A DNA stretch of 64,000 nt from Mansonella perstans (GCA_037074765.1 JBAMDO010000213.1:1-64000), one strand, 5' to 3'. Counted from the first letter of the stretch, positions 12,188 through 33,203 are shown. The notes: a model not told the origin generated them from the sequence alone. Numbers and translations are program-made.

Positions 12188-15100
12188 TTATCATCATTAT
12201 TATCATCAATATCACCATTGTCACCCTTCAAATTGACCTGACCCCTTGCAAATTAGAAAAGAACAAAGGAATGAAGGAAGGAATGAATGAAAAAAGAAAA
12301 TGAGGTATGAAAAAAAGGAAAGAGAGATTAACAAACTGCAAATACAAAATTTTACTTTTAAATTTCTACCAAATATATGCTACAAACTTGTGGTATAAGT
12401 AATGCAGAGAAATGGTTAAAAGCCGTAATTATTTCCCGATATGTTGTTAGAAAAAAGAAAATGCTGGATGATTTAAAACATTTCAAGTCTACCTTTTTCT
12501 TCACTCATTTTTCTTGTTACAGCTGCTGAAGATAGAATATGTAATATAATATTATCATCAAATTTCATGCATTGATTTAAAATTATCATTTAATTTTAGA
12601 AATCGAATTTCAAAAATTTAGACAGAAAATAGAGGCGACAAAAATATCAAATATTTTTAAGTTGTATCATACTTGCATGAATTTTTCAAATGAAAAAGTA
12701 GGAGAGAAAAGAAGAATGGAGAAGGAAAAGAAGTAATGATAGGATGAAAGAGAGAAGAGGAAAATTTAGTGAAAATGCTAGGAAATCCTGGATATCAATC
12801 AAAATATGGAGAACCTAAAATGTATCATTCATTGGTGATAGAAGAGCTATTTTGCGCTTAAATTTACATAAATTACGATACCCGATCCCTTCCATCTTCT
12901 CAATACATCTCCAATTGCTTTCCCGCTCCATTCTATTTCATGTTTTCATTACTCCTTTTTTTTTTTTTTTTTCATATATATTTCATTCCATACCTTTTGC
13001 TCCATTCCATCCCATTTCATTGATCCGGTACAAAAGATTGCAATTGAGAAGTAATGTTTGAGAGGAAAAATCAACGTCAAATCCCTCTTATCGCACTTTT
13101 CCAGCTTATGCCAATTTCTGTAATATTACATCCAAATTCAGAGTTCTTTCTCGTTTATTACCACTGAATCATTTGTCATTCACCATCATATTGGCACAAA
13201 TAGTTGAAATGAAGGATATATTCTTACCGAAAGTGAAATTTAAAATTGTAAACTGTTTAAAATGTTACATTTTTGTCAAATATTTTCAATCCTGAACCTA
13301 AAATATGCGGAAATATTATTTTCAATTTGATTTTACATTTCGGTATTTTATTTTATGACTAATAGATTGAGGACTGAAAGTATTTTCCATTATTTTTTCA
13401 AAATCATAGATTATTTTGCAATTAAAAGACGAAAAGTTCGGGATTTTCATTTTTTCTTCTCTTTATTCATTTCCTCATGAATTTTTAACAAATGGTATAT
13501 ACTTATAGTAATATGAAAAGTTTCTGAAGAGAGAAATAAATAATGGTGGATTGGATATTTATTAAGTATTTTGAAAATATTGTTATTTAAGGTTGTAAAA
13601 AGGATGACACATTATGAAAAAAGGATCAGTAGTACAGTTCAACCATTCTTCAGTCAAGGACGTTTGTCTGTTTTTTTTTTTTCATTTGTTTGTATTTATA
13701 TTTCAAATTATTAAAGTATGTTGAAATAATATTTCCTATGTGTATCTACAAATAATATAAAATATTGGAAAAATTTCATTATAATCCTTAGAAAAAATTT
13801 CTAACAATCATTTGAATTCTAATAACCTTTCACTATCTTCTTAACTTTTATGCCTTCTTTTTCATTATAAGATTAAAGATTACTTCTTCTTATAAATTAC
13901 CAATTTACCAATTTTTTCTGATTATTAGTTTTTTCGCTCATATATTCCGATTGGGTTCGTGTTTTTTGTAATGATTATTTTGCATTTGATGTGTTACAAG
14001 ATAAGTTACGCAGCAAAAAAAAAAAATTGTTTTTGATTTTGTAATTTAAAATGAAATATATTTATTGCATTCTTTCTTCCAACAAGAAAAAATTTTTTTT
14101 GTTAAGTTTTTTTTTTTGTTTTTCGCTCTCTTGCTTTATTTTCGAACTATCATATATTTTTTCCGATACTCATATACCCGATATTGCATAAACAGTATGT
14201 GCTTGCTTCAATAACGATATTATATTTACACACTATACTGAATATTTGCAATACATCCATTATGGGCTGCTGAGTAGTCAAGTTTAATCTACTTCATTTT
14301 ACTCTGACTTTAACTTTCCTTTTCCTTTCTTATTTTCTACTATTTTCTCTGCATTTTCTGCCATATCGTGATATTTATCATATTTAGCTATTTATCATAA
14401 TATTTATCAGTATCGTAGCAAAAAAAAAGGAACCACGATATTTTTTTTTTATCTTCCTTATCAAATATTATATCTTTTTTGATTGATGAAAAAAAAGAGG
14501 GTGAGAAATGTGGAAATTACAACGGACTTTTTTCAACAAAACAAAAATTTTATCTTTAATGTGTGGAAAAAAGTTTGATTTTTCAAAAAGATAAAAATTA
14601 AATTCTTAAATACTTCGGGAACAACAACATAAAATCATTTTCAGCTTGAAAATAAACGTTTTTAAAAACGAAATGTTTGTATAAGCGATAGAAAATTGAT
14701 ATTATGAAAACTGTTGAGTGAAACTTAAGAAATAACCGATTAGAAGCATTAGATGTTAATTTATTTATAGTTAAGTATAGAGAAATTTGGATGCTTTCGT
14801 GTAAATCTATCATCAATGAAAAGTTGAGAAAAAAAATATACGTAAATTTCACATAAATTAATAATTAGAGTAAATTAAGAAAAATTAAGCGAGAGAGAGA
14901 AAAAAGATGAAAGATTTGTTGATTTTTCAAACTTTTCGGAATTTTCTGGTACTTCCTACAGGTGGGAAAAATGTCGTAGTGCCAAAAAAATACTTTATCA
15001 TCTAATTATTTCAAAATTACACATCATTGGTGCTTATTTAATTCTAAAAGAAATAAAGAAAATCAGAAGCTTTCTTTTCTCTTCCTCTTTTGTTATAATG

Positions 15101-18100
15101 TAAAAGTTTCTAATTACTATTATTATGTCGAAATTTTCATCTTTTTTTCGAATTCCAAAACTTTGGTGTGCGAAAAATACAGCAAATAAAAATTCCATTT
15201 CCGCTTCGTATGAAAATTCCGCTTCCCGTTTCTGTTTTTGCTTTAAAATTCCATTTTCATTTCCATTTCTTCTTTCGCTTTAAAAAAAAAATTACAAAAA
15301 TTGCAAAATTGCAGTTGCAAATTGCACAGTTTGTTGTCTATAAATTACGAATGGAAAATGAAAATTTGGTTGTGTTGTTTAACTTGTTTCAAAAGTACTT
15401 CCTGCAATAATGGGACAAGAATTCAATTTAATTCAATATAGAAAAATAGAGGATGAGATGAGAGGATGAAAATAAATCGAGGATTGTTGGGCCAAGAAGG
15501 AAAAGCCTTTTCATTTTTGCATTTCCTATCCAAGAAATATTACAGAAAAACTAAGCTTAGACTATGAATTGAAAATGCCCATAACGAAGAAGCCATGTTT
15601 TCGTTTCATTTCTCATTAAACTAATAAAATTATAAAAAAGTAGCAATAAGATTTCATAAAACGCTAGGCATTTTTAAGGTGTTTCCATATTTCTAAACAC
15701 AAATGTATTCCTGCATTTTTTGTTATCTTTTCTTTTAATTATTAATTTTTTCTTTTTCTATTTCTTTCAAATTTGACTGTTTTTTTAAAATTCCTTCATA
15801 TTTTATTCCAATTTAATATTATTTGCTTTTTTCTAACTTCTATCTCACCACACTTAATTTCCATTTTACTTCCATTCATGTTCCTTTTCATTTTATTTTA
15901 ATAACTTTACTTTGTTCAATTTTCTAATTCTTCTTTGTTTGATATCCTATTAATTAATTTGATAGAAGTCAAAATTTTTGAAGCTAATTCATTTTTAAGA
16001 GCAATAACTAAAACTATCGACATTTACCAAATTTCAATTTGGTTATGGATTTTTCATTTTTCTTTTAAGTTTCAAACATAAATTAAACCATTGAAAACTT
16101 AGACACTGTTATATTTTATTGCTTGGATAAATATGTTATCATTCTACGTTGAAATTATGAAAATTTTTAAAATATTTTGTGTTAAAATTTAGCTTTCTGA
16201 CAAATCGTAAAAACAAAATATACTTTTGGGGTAATATACATTGCTTAACTAATAGTCATTTTTTTTCTTTGAATAAATTTTTCTCTTTTTGTTTTAAAAA
16301 GTGAACAAAGTTTTGAACCATATTTTTGATAGCATACTTCTTCCTATCAAAATGTTTTCTAAATTATTGCCAAAAAATAAGAAAGACAAAGACAAAAAGA
16401 ATAGATGCTGAAATTTTATCTCTCTTTGAAATTTTGCAACGATTTTGTTCATATATATTATATTTTGAATTTTTTTTCAAAAAAAGAAGAAAGTGAAAAA
16501 TTTATTAATTTTTGATCTTTTGATCGTAATGATTTGAAAAATATGATAAATTTTGCTTATTTTTTTAAAAAATGATGAAACATTTTCCAATTAAAACTAT
16601 CACTTTATTTTTAGTGTTAATTGCCTTGTATTTTCCTACTAAAGTTTTATTCGAATAAAAAGTCTTTTATGACTGATTATCATTGTAATTATTATTTGTT
16701 GTCTTTATCATACAAATATCATTAGGACTATAATTTTTTGTTATCATAGTATTATCACTTTTATTATGATAATTACCATTATCACAAATGCTGCAGGTTT
16801 TTGTCATCGTTATTATCATCATCATTATAGGTTATTATCGTAGTTATTATTTCGGTCATTAGGAATATCAATCATTCGTGTTTAAAAGGATTGATAATAT
16901 CATTATTCCTTTTACCTTAGTCTTCATTATCACAAACGGTTCAAGTTGCTGTGATCATTGTTATTACCGTTATCGTTACTATCCATCGTTTCCCATCATC
17001 AGATTTACGGAAGTGAACAAATTGAATTGACGTAAGGTGTAGTAAAAGGAATAAATAAAAAGTGTATTATAATTTGAATCAATTTTATTTTCGATGATAT
17101 TTGACTAAAATACATTTACGTTGTAAAATTTTGTTTGTAATGAACCTTCATTTCTCACCTCAAAAGTAACGAATTCCATGACCTATTTGATCTTTTTGAT
17201 CTGCATTCGATATTCCGTTTATCATATTTTTCTGCAAGATTATCATAGTAGTTCAACACATTTCAATTTAATACAACTCAATTTAATCACTGTAATTTAG
17301 CTTGGTTCATTCGAGTTTAATTTGATTTAATGCAATTTATTTGCAAAAATACGATTTGCAATTTTAACTGTTTAAATATATCAAAATTGAAGTTAGCTAT
17401 TTAATTTTTACATATTTTTTCCGTATTTTTATAACTACTAGGAGTATAAAAAGAGGGCAATTCTTTCAATTGTTTTTTTTTTTCATAAACTAAAATAATT
17501 ACACATAATTAATACTAAATTTTTGTTTGTTTAATAATTAGTTTTATTGTTTACTTCTATTTTGATTTTTAGAATTATGCCAGTTAATCAAAATACCAAA
17601 TATTAACTTGAGGAACTTAAATAATTATTCATAAATCCCACTAAATTTTGTTTACTCGTTGTTTACTTTTCTCTAAATTGTACAAAATTATGCAAATTTA
17701 TTGAATTATGAAGTATAAATCAATGATGAATGTGGCTTATTCTTAGCATGCCGCAAGCTATGCAAATATAATAAAGAGCTATCATTGCTAACATTCAATC
17801 AATAATAAATGTTTTTAGGGGAAAATTGAGCGGAGCGGAAGATGAAAGAGAAAAGAGAGACAAGTAAAATGAATCGACATTTTGACGTCGTAATTAGTAG
17901 GCATATTTTGGATAGCTTCCAATGCATCTCCAATTATTTTTACAAAAAAAAAACTTGTTCTCTCAACTTTCTTTTTTCTTGTCCTCTACTCTTTCAAAAA
18001 AATAAAATTAGTTCTTTTCAAATTTTCACAAATGTTTTTCTGTTATTCAAAAAATTTCAATTTGCATTTTTTTTTTTCATCTGTCAAATAAAAGATAAAG

Positions 18101-21100
18101 CTTTCGAGTAGTTCCAATTTCTTAATTTTTTTTCAATCAATATTATCGTTTTTTTTTTTTATTTTAAATTTACAAATTATTAGACTAATTTGTTACAAAA
18201 TTACTTCTTTGAAATTTATGGTCATTCAAAATCATCTTTTTTCTTTTTGTTTTTTAGTCTATTTGAAAATAAAAAATATTTGGCTCATTCATTCAATTGT
18301 TTTTTTTTGGAAAAACGTAAGATTGGTGAATATTTATACTTGTATGTTGTGACCAAAGATATTAAATATTCAAACGCAAAAGAAATAATTAACTATTCAA
18401 TTGGTAAACAGAACTTATAGAGGGAATGTGGTGAAGAATAGGATAAGTTAGAATGAATCGATAGGTTGTTTGTATCAATTATTTATGTGACAAGAAGGTC
18501 AAGTTAGTCTAAGCTACTCGAATGATCATTGAGAACGATAATTAACGTATGTGAAGTGTCCGTTTTATTTATGCATTTGTATTATTGTTGTTTGTGAACA
18601 AACAGATTACCGTCAACTGTTGGACAATGATGGCAAAGTAACGTAATTTAAGCAGGAGGGATTGCTAATTGTTGCAGCAATCACCGATGAAAAGACGCAG
18701 AAGGAAGAAGAAAGAATTGGACATAACAAAGAACAGAACTGAGAGGAATGGAAGATGATGAGGACTTTGAAATATCTTTAAATGGCCTAGTACATTGTTA
18801 CTTTTTATCCATTTTAGGCAACAATTATTATTGCTCGTTTGAATATATTTATCTTGCTATTTTTTTTGCTACAAGCTTGTGTTCGTTCTGCGCGGAAAAG
18901 TGACGCATATAATTTCCCAATTATTCATACTTAATTCATTTGTTCATTATTACAGGAAACTAAATAGGTGAATAGAGTAAGGCAAAAAGGAGCAAGAAAC
19001 GAAATTGAATTGAAAGTGAAATTGAATTGGAATAACTAGGCCAACTGGAGGACATATGACCCAAGGTCACGCCCTTCATATACATTGTTTCGATCATCTA
19101 AAAAGCTTTTTGGTACCGGATTAACACCACTGACCTTCACTACACCAATAAATTAAACCATTCTTTTTAAGCAATTCCACGAACGAAACGGATTATATTA
19201 TCTAGCGCGGTAAATCATTTGCAATCTGTAACGAGGAAAATAGCAAAATTCATCCCAAATATATCTCATTCTTCTTCCTCTTCGTGATCTCTCTTTCTTT
19301 CATTTCACATTTAAGTGAGTAGTGAATTTGAACGTTATTTAAAATTTAATTACTTTCGGATATTCTTCAGAACATTTCCAGAAATGAGTAAAAAGGACAA
19401 TAATTTTCATGTAGTGTTTTGGGAAAATTTCCACTAAAATGAAATGCATTAATCGTCATATCATTCCTCTTAAGCATGATGAAATAGGGAGGAGGAAATT
19501 ATTAATATTTAACGAATAATGGAAATGATGAAGATTTAAGGAAGATGAAAGGGATATTCTGTCAAATCCTAAAATGAGAATTAACACCGAAAATAGGGAT
19601 AGATAGCTAGATAAGATAGGAGACATGATGAAATTAAGAAAAAGAAGACTGAAAAGGCGTTGGTAGAATGGAAAAGGCGGAGAATGAAGGAGAAGCTTAG
19701 CTTAACTGTTGTAAAAGCAAACATTTTCATCTCATTTGAATGTTACAACTTAGTGGTTGTGTAAGGGAAGATATTTATATATCTTAACTGCTATCATCAG
19801 TCAATGTCCACCCTCACCCTCACCCTCACCCTCCCCCGCTGTCTTTCAATACCACCACCATCACCACGCCATCAACACCACCTTTTCCTCTTCCTACATC
19901 TATCTTTTCAAGCTTCTTGAGAGGATCCGACAAAGATGGAAAAGGAACGATCATCGGAAAGAGGTGAAAGACATGGGGGCAAAGGTGCTGTTGCCATCAT
20001 TTACATTTCTACCGTTGCCATTTTTCATCCTTATTTTCCTCCATTTGCTCTATCAATTTTCAAATGTTTCAAAAATATCAAATATATTTAGGAACATCAT
20101 TTTACCATTGCTGCTATTAAATTTTTGACTTATTATGTTTGAAAATCGATTTAATCATTTGATCGATTATAAAAATTAAAATTAATATTATAATTTGTAT
20201 ACTTTGTAGATTGTGAATGTCTAGCTTTTTAACAATAGCAGCAGCGATAGCAACAACAATAACACAACAGCAAAAACAACAAGGAAGATTGATTAGGACA
20301 AGAAGCAAACTGAATCACCAACTTAAAGGGAATCCAAAATTTATTCCAGTCCAAATTTCTTATCAATCAATTTAGCATTGTCATTAACATCATCGTTATC
20401 GTCACCACCATTGTCAACATCATCATCATCATTATTGTATCATTGCAATGGCAATAATGGTTAATCATCACTGTGCAAAATTTAGTATCAAATTGGAGTA
20501 TTTAATTTTCCTACAACTCAACATTTTGTTACCAGTTATTGCAGGTGTGTTATCATTTATCATCATATGTTTTTTTTTTTTTTTTTGAAGTTTAATTTAA
20601 ATTTCCTTTAATATATAAAATGGTTAGAAAACAGAGATTTTTTTAAAAAAAATTGTGAAAATTTTTTCCCAATTTTTTCTTCATTTTTTCATTATACACA
20701 AACAATTTCATTAGGTAAAAAAATAAGTGTAAAAATGAAAAATGAAGAATAACCTTAATTATTTGGGACAACAAGGACCTTTTAATTTTGAATTAATTAA
20801 GTAATTTTTGTTCTCTCTTCCCTTCTTTTACAGTTCTTTATTTCTCTCTTGTAGATGTCAAATAACAGTAATATTATTTCATTATGAAGAGTGGTAATGT
20901 TTTAATTATCTTCTTTCCACATCCAACAAATCGTACTTTTTCAAAAAACAACCGCAAATTACAAAAATTGTTAAACTGAAAAAAAATTGACCGGTAAAAA
21001 TTTTCGTTAAAAAGTCAATGGAATACTGCCGATGAAATTGACTTTTTTTCGAAAAGTTGGCTAATTTAAATTTTCGAAAATTGATAATATGTCACAGAAA

Positions 21101-21376
21101 AATTAATTGGAACTTTAAAAATTAGTTCATTAAATTTTTTTAGAAAATTAATAATATGTTAATTAAGAAAAGAGACAGAAAAAAGACAACAATATTTATA
21201 ATATTGACAATGTTTGAAATATTGTAATTTTTTTAACAGACAAATGAAAAAAAAGTTTTATGATAAAGTCTTGCATTTTTTTTCCTTAGGTTTTATTTCA
21301 GAACATATTTTGTACTAAAAAATGAGATGAAAATTAAAGAGTGAAAAAATTTAACTGTTATCGATCATCTTGCTTT

Positions 21377-21378
<2 letters not shown>

Positions 21379-21416
<38 letters not shown>
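21379..21416. repeat. (GA)n microsatellite
   Basis: About 19 GA dinucleotides in a row within the gene-poor region, followed by A-rich sequence. Confidence 0.9.
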
Positions 21417-21420
<4 letters not shown>

Positions 21421-22289
21421 AAGAAAAAAGGAAGAACAAAGAACCCGAATATAAATCTGACTTCATTTTATATCGTTTTAATTGTTAGCCGATCTATTAA
21501 TTACTAATCATTTTTAGCTAATGGCTCATTATTTAGACTGTCATTTGAATGTGTAATTATGAACGAGATATTGTTAAGTGATTAACATAAAATGGTTAAA
21601 TAACGACAACAATGTTATCATCATAATTATCATACCTTCTATTTCAGTTCTTGAATGGAAATTTAAATTCACTTACTATTAATATTCTAATATTGAATTC
21701 AATTTGTAATTTTGCTTTTTTAAAAATAAATTTAAGATATAAAAGACGAAAAGTTTCCTTTTAATTTACCGACGATACAGAAAATTACATAAATTTTGTA
21801 AAAATTATTGACCAAATTTTATTCTTAATTCAAATCTCAGATATAAATTAAGAAATTTGAATTCTTATAAAAGGTTACAGTTGAAATATTAATAATGACC
21901 ATTGATATTATATTATAATTTAAACATAAATAATGATAATTATATTTGCACAAGTAGTTATAAATCATTTAATATAATACCAATGTTCATTAATTTTCAT
22001 CTTGCTAGTTTTGAAATCGCTTTGAAATCTTCTATGCAAAGAGAAATAATAGGTCTATTAAATTTTATGACTAATAACTTTATTGAAACGGCGAGGGAGA
22101 GAATCAAGAAAGAGGGAGGCGAAAGATAAAAACGATAAAAATTGCCATTTGTGAAGTTAAGAAATGAGGTTTAAAATTTGGTCGTAAGAAATTTTTGATA
22201 TGTCTTAATAGTATTGTTCATTTAGATGGGTAGATCAAAAATTTCACATAATTGTATTTTGGGCATGTCACTTATGTTGCTGTGACACA

Positions 22290-22308
22290 TTATATATATA
22301 TATATATA
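22290..22308. repeat. (TA)n microsatellite
   Basis: About nine TA dinucleotides in a row. Confidence 0.85.
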
Positions 22309-23231
22309 GCATATTTGAATTTATAAAATTTCTTCATTCTTGATACGAATATTCAGCAGCCTTTCATCAGTAATGATGTATTTGTTTGCCCTTTTTTCAT
22401 TTGAATTATGTAATTATTTATTAATTAGAGTCATATTTGCATCTATCATAATTTTGGTATAGATTCAAAAAAGTTTTTTCATAAGAAGTAACAAGTAACA
22501 AGTTCATTTCAGTACGCTACTAAGAAATGATATTCAGTAAATGAGGTATGATTAGAAGAATTTGCCTGCATTATCAGAATCCTCTCTTATGATAGAAATT
22601 TTCTTTCTTAAATATAAATTTTTAATTTGATTTATATTTTACAAAGTAAAATTTTTGTTATAAGTTGATAGGAAGCAGAAAAAGCTTCATACTTAGTTAA
22701 CTAATGTCCTGCTGTGACTAATTTGTTTTTTTTTAGTTTTTTTTTTCATATTATTAGTGGAGAAAATTTTTATATTTAAGCAAAGAATCTAATTACTGTG
22801 TTTACTATTTGTTTATTCCGAAATAATTTTCAGATTTCTGAAACTGAAATTTTTTTCCCATTTTTAATATGTAACTGATCTCCCTGTTAACAAACATTTC
22901 TTTTGTTTGGTGATAATGAACAAAAAATTATTATATACAAATAATATTGTGTCCTCATGATTTATTCTTATATCAAATAACGATAATTCATTCATTCATC
23001 TTTAATTATTTAATGGCACTTAAAGTTATTTTTATTAAACTGATTTTTGTTCTTTGATGAAATTCAAACAACAGCTGTGTTTTTATTTAATCTAGCGCTA
23101 ATTATCATAATAAATTATAACTATAATATTATAATCATAATTTCTTTTTGTTATATAAATTTAAATTTTATCGCAAAAAAATAAGAATTTTTTGGATAAA
23201 ACGTGGTAATTTTTTTCTTTTCTTTTTCCAG

Positions 23232-30656
<7,425 letters not shown>

Positions 30657-31140
30657 ATTTATTCAAAGAAGAAGATACTCCAGATATTGTGGAATTAATA
30701 ACTTTTTTGTTTTGATTTCATATTTATTTCAAATATCCAACTTACCTGCTGTTCGTAAATTTAGAGGTTACAACAATACCTGAAAAAAACGAAATTTCAT
30801 CATGATTTCTTCACTTTTCCAAGGATTTCACTGTTTCAGTCATGGCGGAAGATTTAGAAATGGTCCACACTCAACACCTGTTTGAATTAAGCTTGATATC
30901 ATTAACAGTCAAAATAATATATTTCAATTTGCATTTTTGGTGCAGAATGCTTCGACTTCAACGATTGCTTTCATTCATTTAATGACGACGAAACATTTTC
31001 AACGTAGTATGACATCAAAATTAAAAATGAAAAAAAGTGTTTCATCATAATTTTATATATTTTGAAATTCACTGCCATCCAGAAACTGTTTCGAAAACTG
31101 TTCATTTTTTTGGTTTTCTTCTAATGCATCTGCAGAAAAA
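30657..31140 (+). other. 3' flank of the NCAM-like gene, reused in the rearranged array
   Basis: Sequence following the TGA. The stretch from about 30638 (TTGACGTGAAG) to about 30986 recurs in the array in both orientations: inverted at about 36820-37160 and 44375-44710, direct at about 39957-40338 and 47489-47870. The direct copies are more diverged than the inverted ones. Confidence 0.7.
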
Positions 31141-31228
31141 TTTATTTGTTCTTTAATTAGGAAAATATAATTGTTGGCTGTTTAATGAGAATTTTCGGTT
31201 TTGTAAATTCTGATTTTCGGCCTCACAA

Positions 31229-31500
31229 TCTCTGACGATAGAGAAAAGCTTCGGCGATAAGTTGTACGCGAATTTGTTTTTAATATACTGTAGTTGATAA
31301 CATTCGAGCTGTGCCTTACTGGAATGTTTTTCGTTTTTTTTTAAATCCAGCTTTACGTTTATATAATTTTTTGATGATATGTTAACACGTTGATGTTTTT
31401 GCAAGCGACATTGTTGTAGCCATTGGAGAGTGTTTTTGAAGAGGAATCTCAACAAGTATTGTGGAAGATACCAGAAATCTGATTTAATGCAAGAATTGAT
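31229..31500 (-). repeat. Repeat R, copy 1 (unidentified, lysine-rich ORF on minus strand)
   Basis: A segment of about 270 bases found five times (31229-31500, 36590-36818, 40338-40612, 44144-44372, 47870-48144) in alternating orientation. Its shared peptide reads SSKAQLECYQLQYIKNKFAY then NLSPKLLSIFRE. In this copy the frame persists but the middle is shifted relative to the others (NINVKLDLKK-type instead of LYKRKAGFKK). I do not recognise the family; it may be a transposon remnant or a captured gene fragment. Confidence 0.55.
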
Positions 31501-32154
31501 TTGTTCATCCTTCCAAGTATTCAAGCTCTTTTATCTTTTACCACTTTTAATCGTTCCGCAGCACTGTATCTACCCATAATACAAGAACACATCTAGCTGG
31601 GCCCAAATGCTTGATATCTTAATTATAAGCAATAATAATTAAAAGTATTTCGTGTTTGCTAATTTATCGGGTTAAACATATGATGGCATCTCATTCATTT
31701 GAAATTTGTCTTAATGATGCTATAATAAAGCCAATTACACCATGCTATGTAAAAACATCACATCTGAAGAAAACCATCCAATGTCACTAGAATGGACAGT
31801 CCAGAATCTGAATTTCTTGTACAAGTCAAACGGACCATCTTAAAGATTAAAAGATAAGGCGTGAAACTGGAATCATCCAAATTCAATGAAATGACTTTCC
31901 TCTTCCTGTTTCTTTTCCTGGAATGCTCTTTTATGCTACGTGACATAATAAAAGACGGAATACGTCAGTTATGCCATCCAAATTCAATTGCGCTTTCCAT
32001 CTTTCCATCTCTTTTTCGTAAATGGCTCCCAAACATTATCTCTGGAGCGCAAAATATCTTCGCGATACGATTGCAGACTAATCAGGAATTCAAATTCTCT
32101 CAACAGAGGAATGAGTCGTTCAGTAATTACTAAAAATCATTTTCATTACACATT

Positions 32155-32455
32155 TCAAGCTAAGCCACAAAAATTGGCGGAATTTGAAAGTAAAAGAGCA
32201 TTACTGGGCAGTCTGCTAACATTTGGGGCCTATCTTAAATCTGGAATTGTAACCGTGAGGGAGTGGAATGAACTAATCTTAGCACAATCTTATTTTATTC
32301 GCGGGAACTTGAACTCTATTTGCAAGCTTGGACAAATGCATGAGCAAATTCTCAAACATCCCATCCCCGGCATAATAGCATATTTACACTGTTACAAATA
32401 TAATAAATCTTTATTCACTTCACATAAAACATGCATGATAGATTATATCAGATCG
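32155..32455 (+). pseudogene. Orphan exon of an unrecognised gene
   Basis: An open stretch beginning after CATTTCAAG encodes AKPQKLAEFESKRALLGSLL followed by TFGAYLKSGIVTVREWNELI and ends KTCMIDYIRS at a strong donor (TC|GTAAGTATAA, donor at 32456). Codon use and hydrophobic patterning look like real protein. No partner exons are seen. The other array copies keep only its last ~95 bases (from CCCCGGCATAATAGC, 40616-40706 and 48148-48240), so it is probably a captured, isolated exon. Function unknown. Confidence 0.45.
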
Positions 32456-32466
32456 TAAGTATAACT

Positions 32467-33171
32467 TGTCGCGAATTTCATAACACGAAACTTCCAATAA
32501 CTCAATAAATTAAATTGTAAATAAATGTTAATAACATTTTAAAGCATTCAACTAAAGTTACATTTTTAGATTTATTTCCATGCTCTTTGTTGTCATGTGA
32601 ATTCACATCTTTTCTACTCATACAAGGAAAATGCTTTATTAGCAGCAACTTAAGATATTTGTTTACAACAAAGGATTTGTATTATTGTCAATCGTCTTTT
32701 TTACAGTAAGCTAACAAAGCAGCAGCTACTGCGCTGGACTACCAAACAAAGGGCCATTGTTTTAAGCAATTAATTCCCCCTCTTCACCACTATAAACTGT
32801 CAATCTTTTCACCAATAACATCCTTGTTTACTTATTTTGACAAGTAGTCTGGTATCGCTTTGAAGACGCTGCTGTTGTAAATCATCTATTGTCAATCATA
32901 ATTAATCCCCTCTTTTACCACTTCAACTTTATGATCTTTGTATTAAGCTTTTAATCCCCCTCTTCTACGACTATATATAGACACTCGATCCTCAAACTAC
33001 ACATTCATACATTTGTACATTCTCATGCTCAGTGATTCGCCAGTACGTTCTAATAAAGGTTTAATTGTCCAAGTTGAGCAACACAATCAGTTCAACTCAA
33101 TATAACGCTCCCTGACAAACCCGCTGGGAAAATATTGGCAGACGTCGACCTCTCACAAGAATTTCACGACA
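32467..33171 (+). mobile_element. Solo LTR of an LTR retrotransposon, probably BEL/Pao-like
   Basis: 705 bases begin TGTCGCGAATTTC and end GAATTTCACGACA, giving TG...CA ends with near-matching inverted termini. It is flanked on both sides by TAACT (32462-32466 and 33172-33176), a 5-bp target-site duplication. Inside are a TATA box (32972-32979), AATAAA (33052-33057) and a motif TTAATCCCCCTCTTC-ACCAC repeated three times upstream of the TATA box (about 32770, 32901 and 32950), as in a U3-R-U5 LTR. No internal retroelement coding follows. The equivalent sites in the other array copies are empty (single TAATT at 40711-40715 and 48243-48247). The strand follows TATA-to-AATAAA polarity; the BEL/Pao label is inference from ends and TSD length. 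Confidence 0.78.
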
Positions 33172-33187
33172 TAACTCATTAATTTGT

Positions 33188-33203
33188 GGCCCTAAAGAGG
33201 ACC
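33188..33203 (-). terminator. Histone mRNA 3' stem-loop (H2B fragment), copy A
   Basis: Minus strand reads GGTCCTCTTTAGGGCC, a 6-bp stem with one G-U pair and a 4-base loop, preceded by AACCCAAC and followed by ACAAAT. These are the hallmarks of the nematode replication-dependent histone 3' processing signal bound by SLBP. It lies about 40 bases after the H2B-like stop at 33246. Confidence 0.9.

Larger units (their letters stand above)
9492..23231. other. Gene-poor region between MAM gene and NCAM-like gene
   Basis: Apart from the two relic exons and the inverted repeat, I find no convincing exon. ORFs here are short, Phe/Lys/Asn-rich and lack splice context. The tract is rich in poly-T, ATTATC/CATCAT runs (16690-16990 and 20370-20460) and a CACCCT run (19808-19835). 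It probably holds the promoters of the divergent MAM and NCAM-like genes and the unseen 5' exon(s) of the latter. Confidence 0.5.

Noticed and set aside
19808..19835. CACCCT tandem run considered as telomere-like repeat
   Set aside because: Nematode telomere unit is TTAGGC; this is a short microsatellite.
19757..20128. 123-codon ORF with Pro-Ser and His runs
   Set aside because: Built from CACCCT and CACCAC low-complexity sequence; no splice context or family resemblance.
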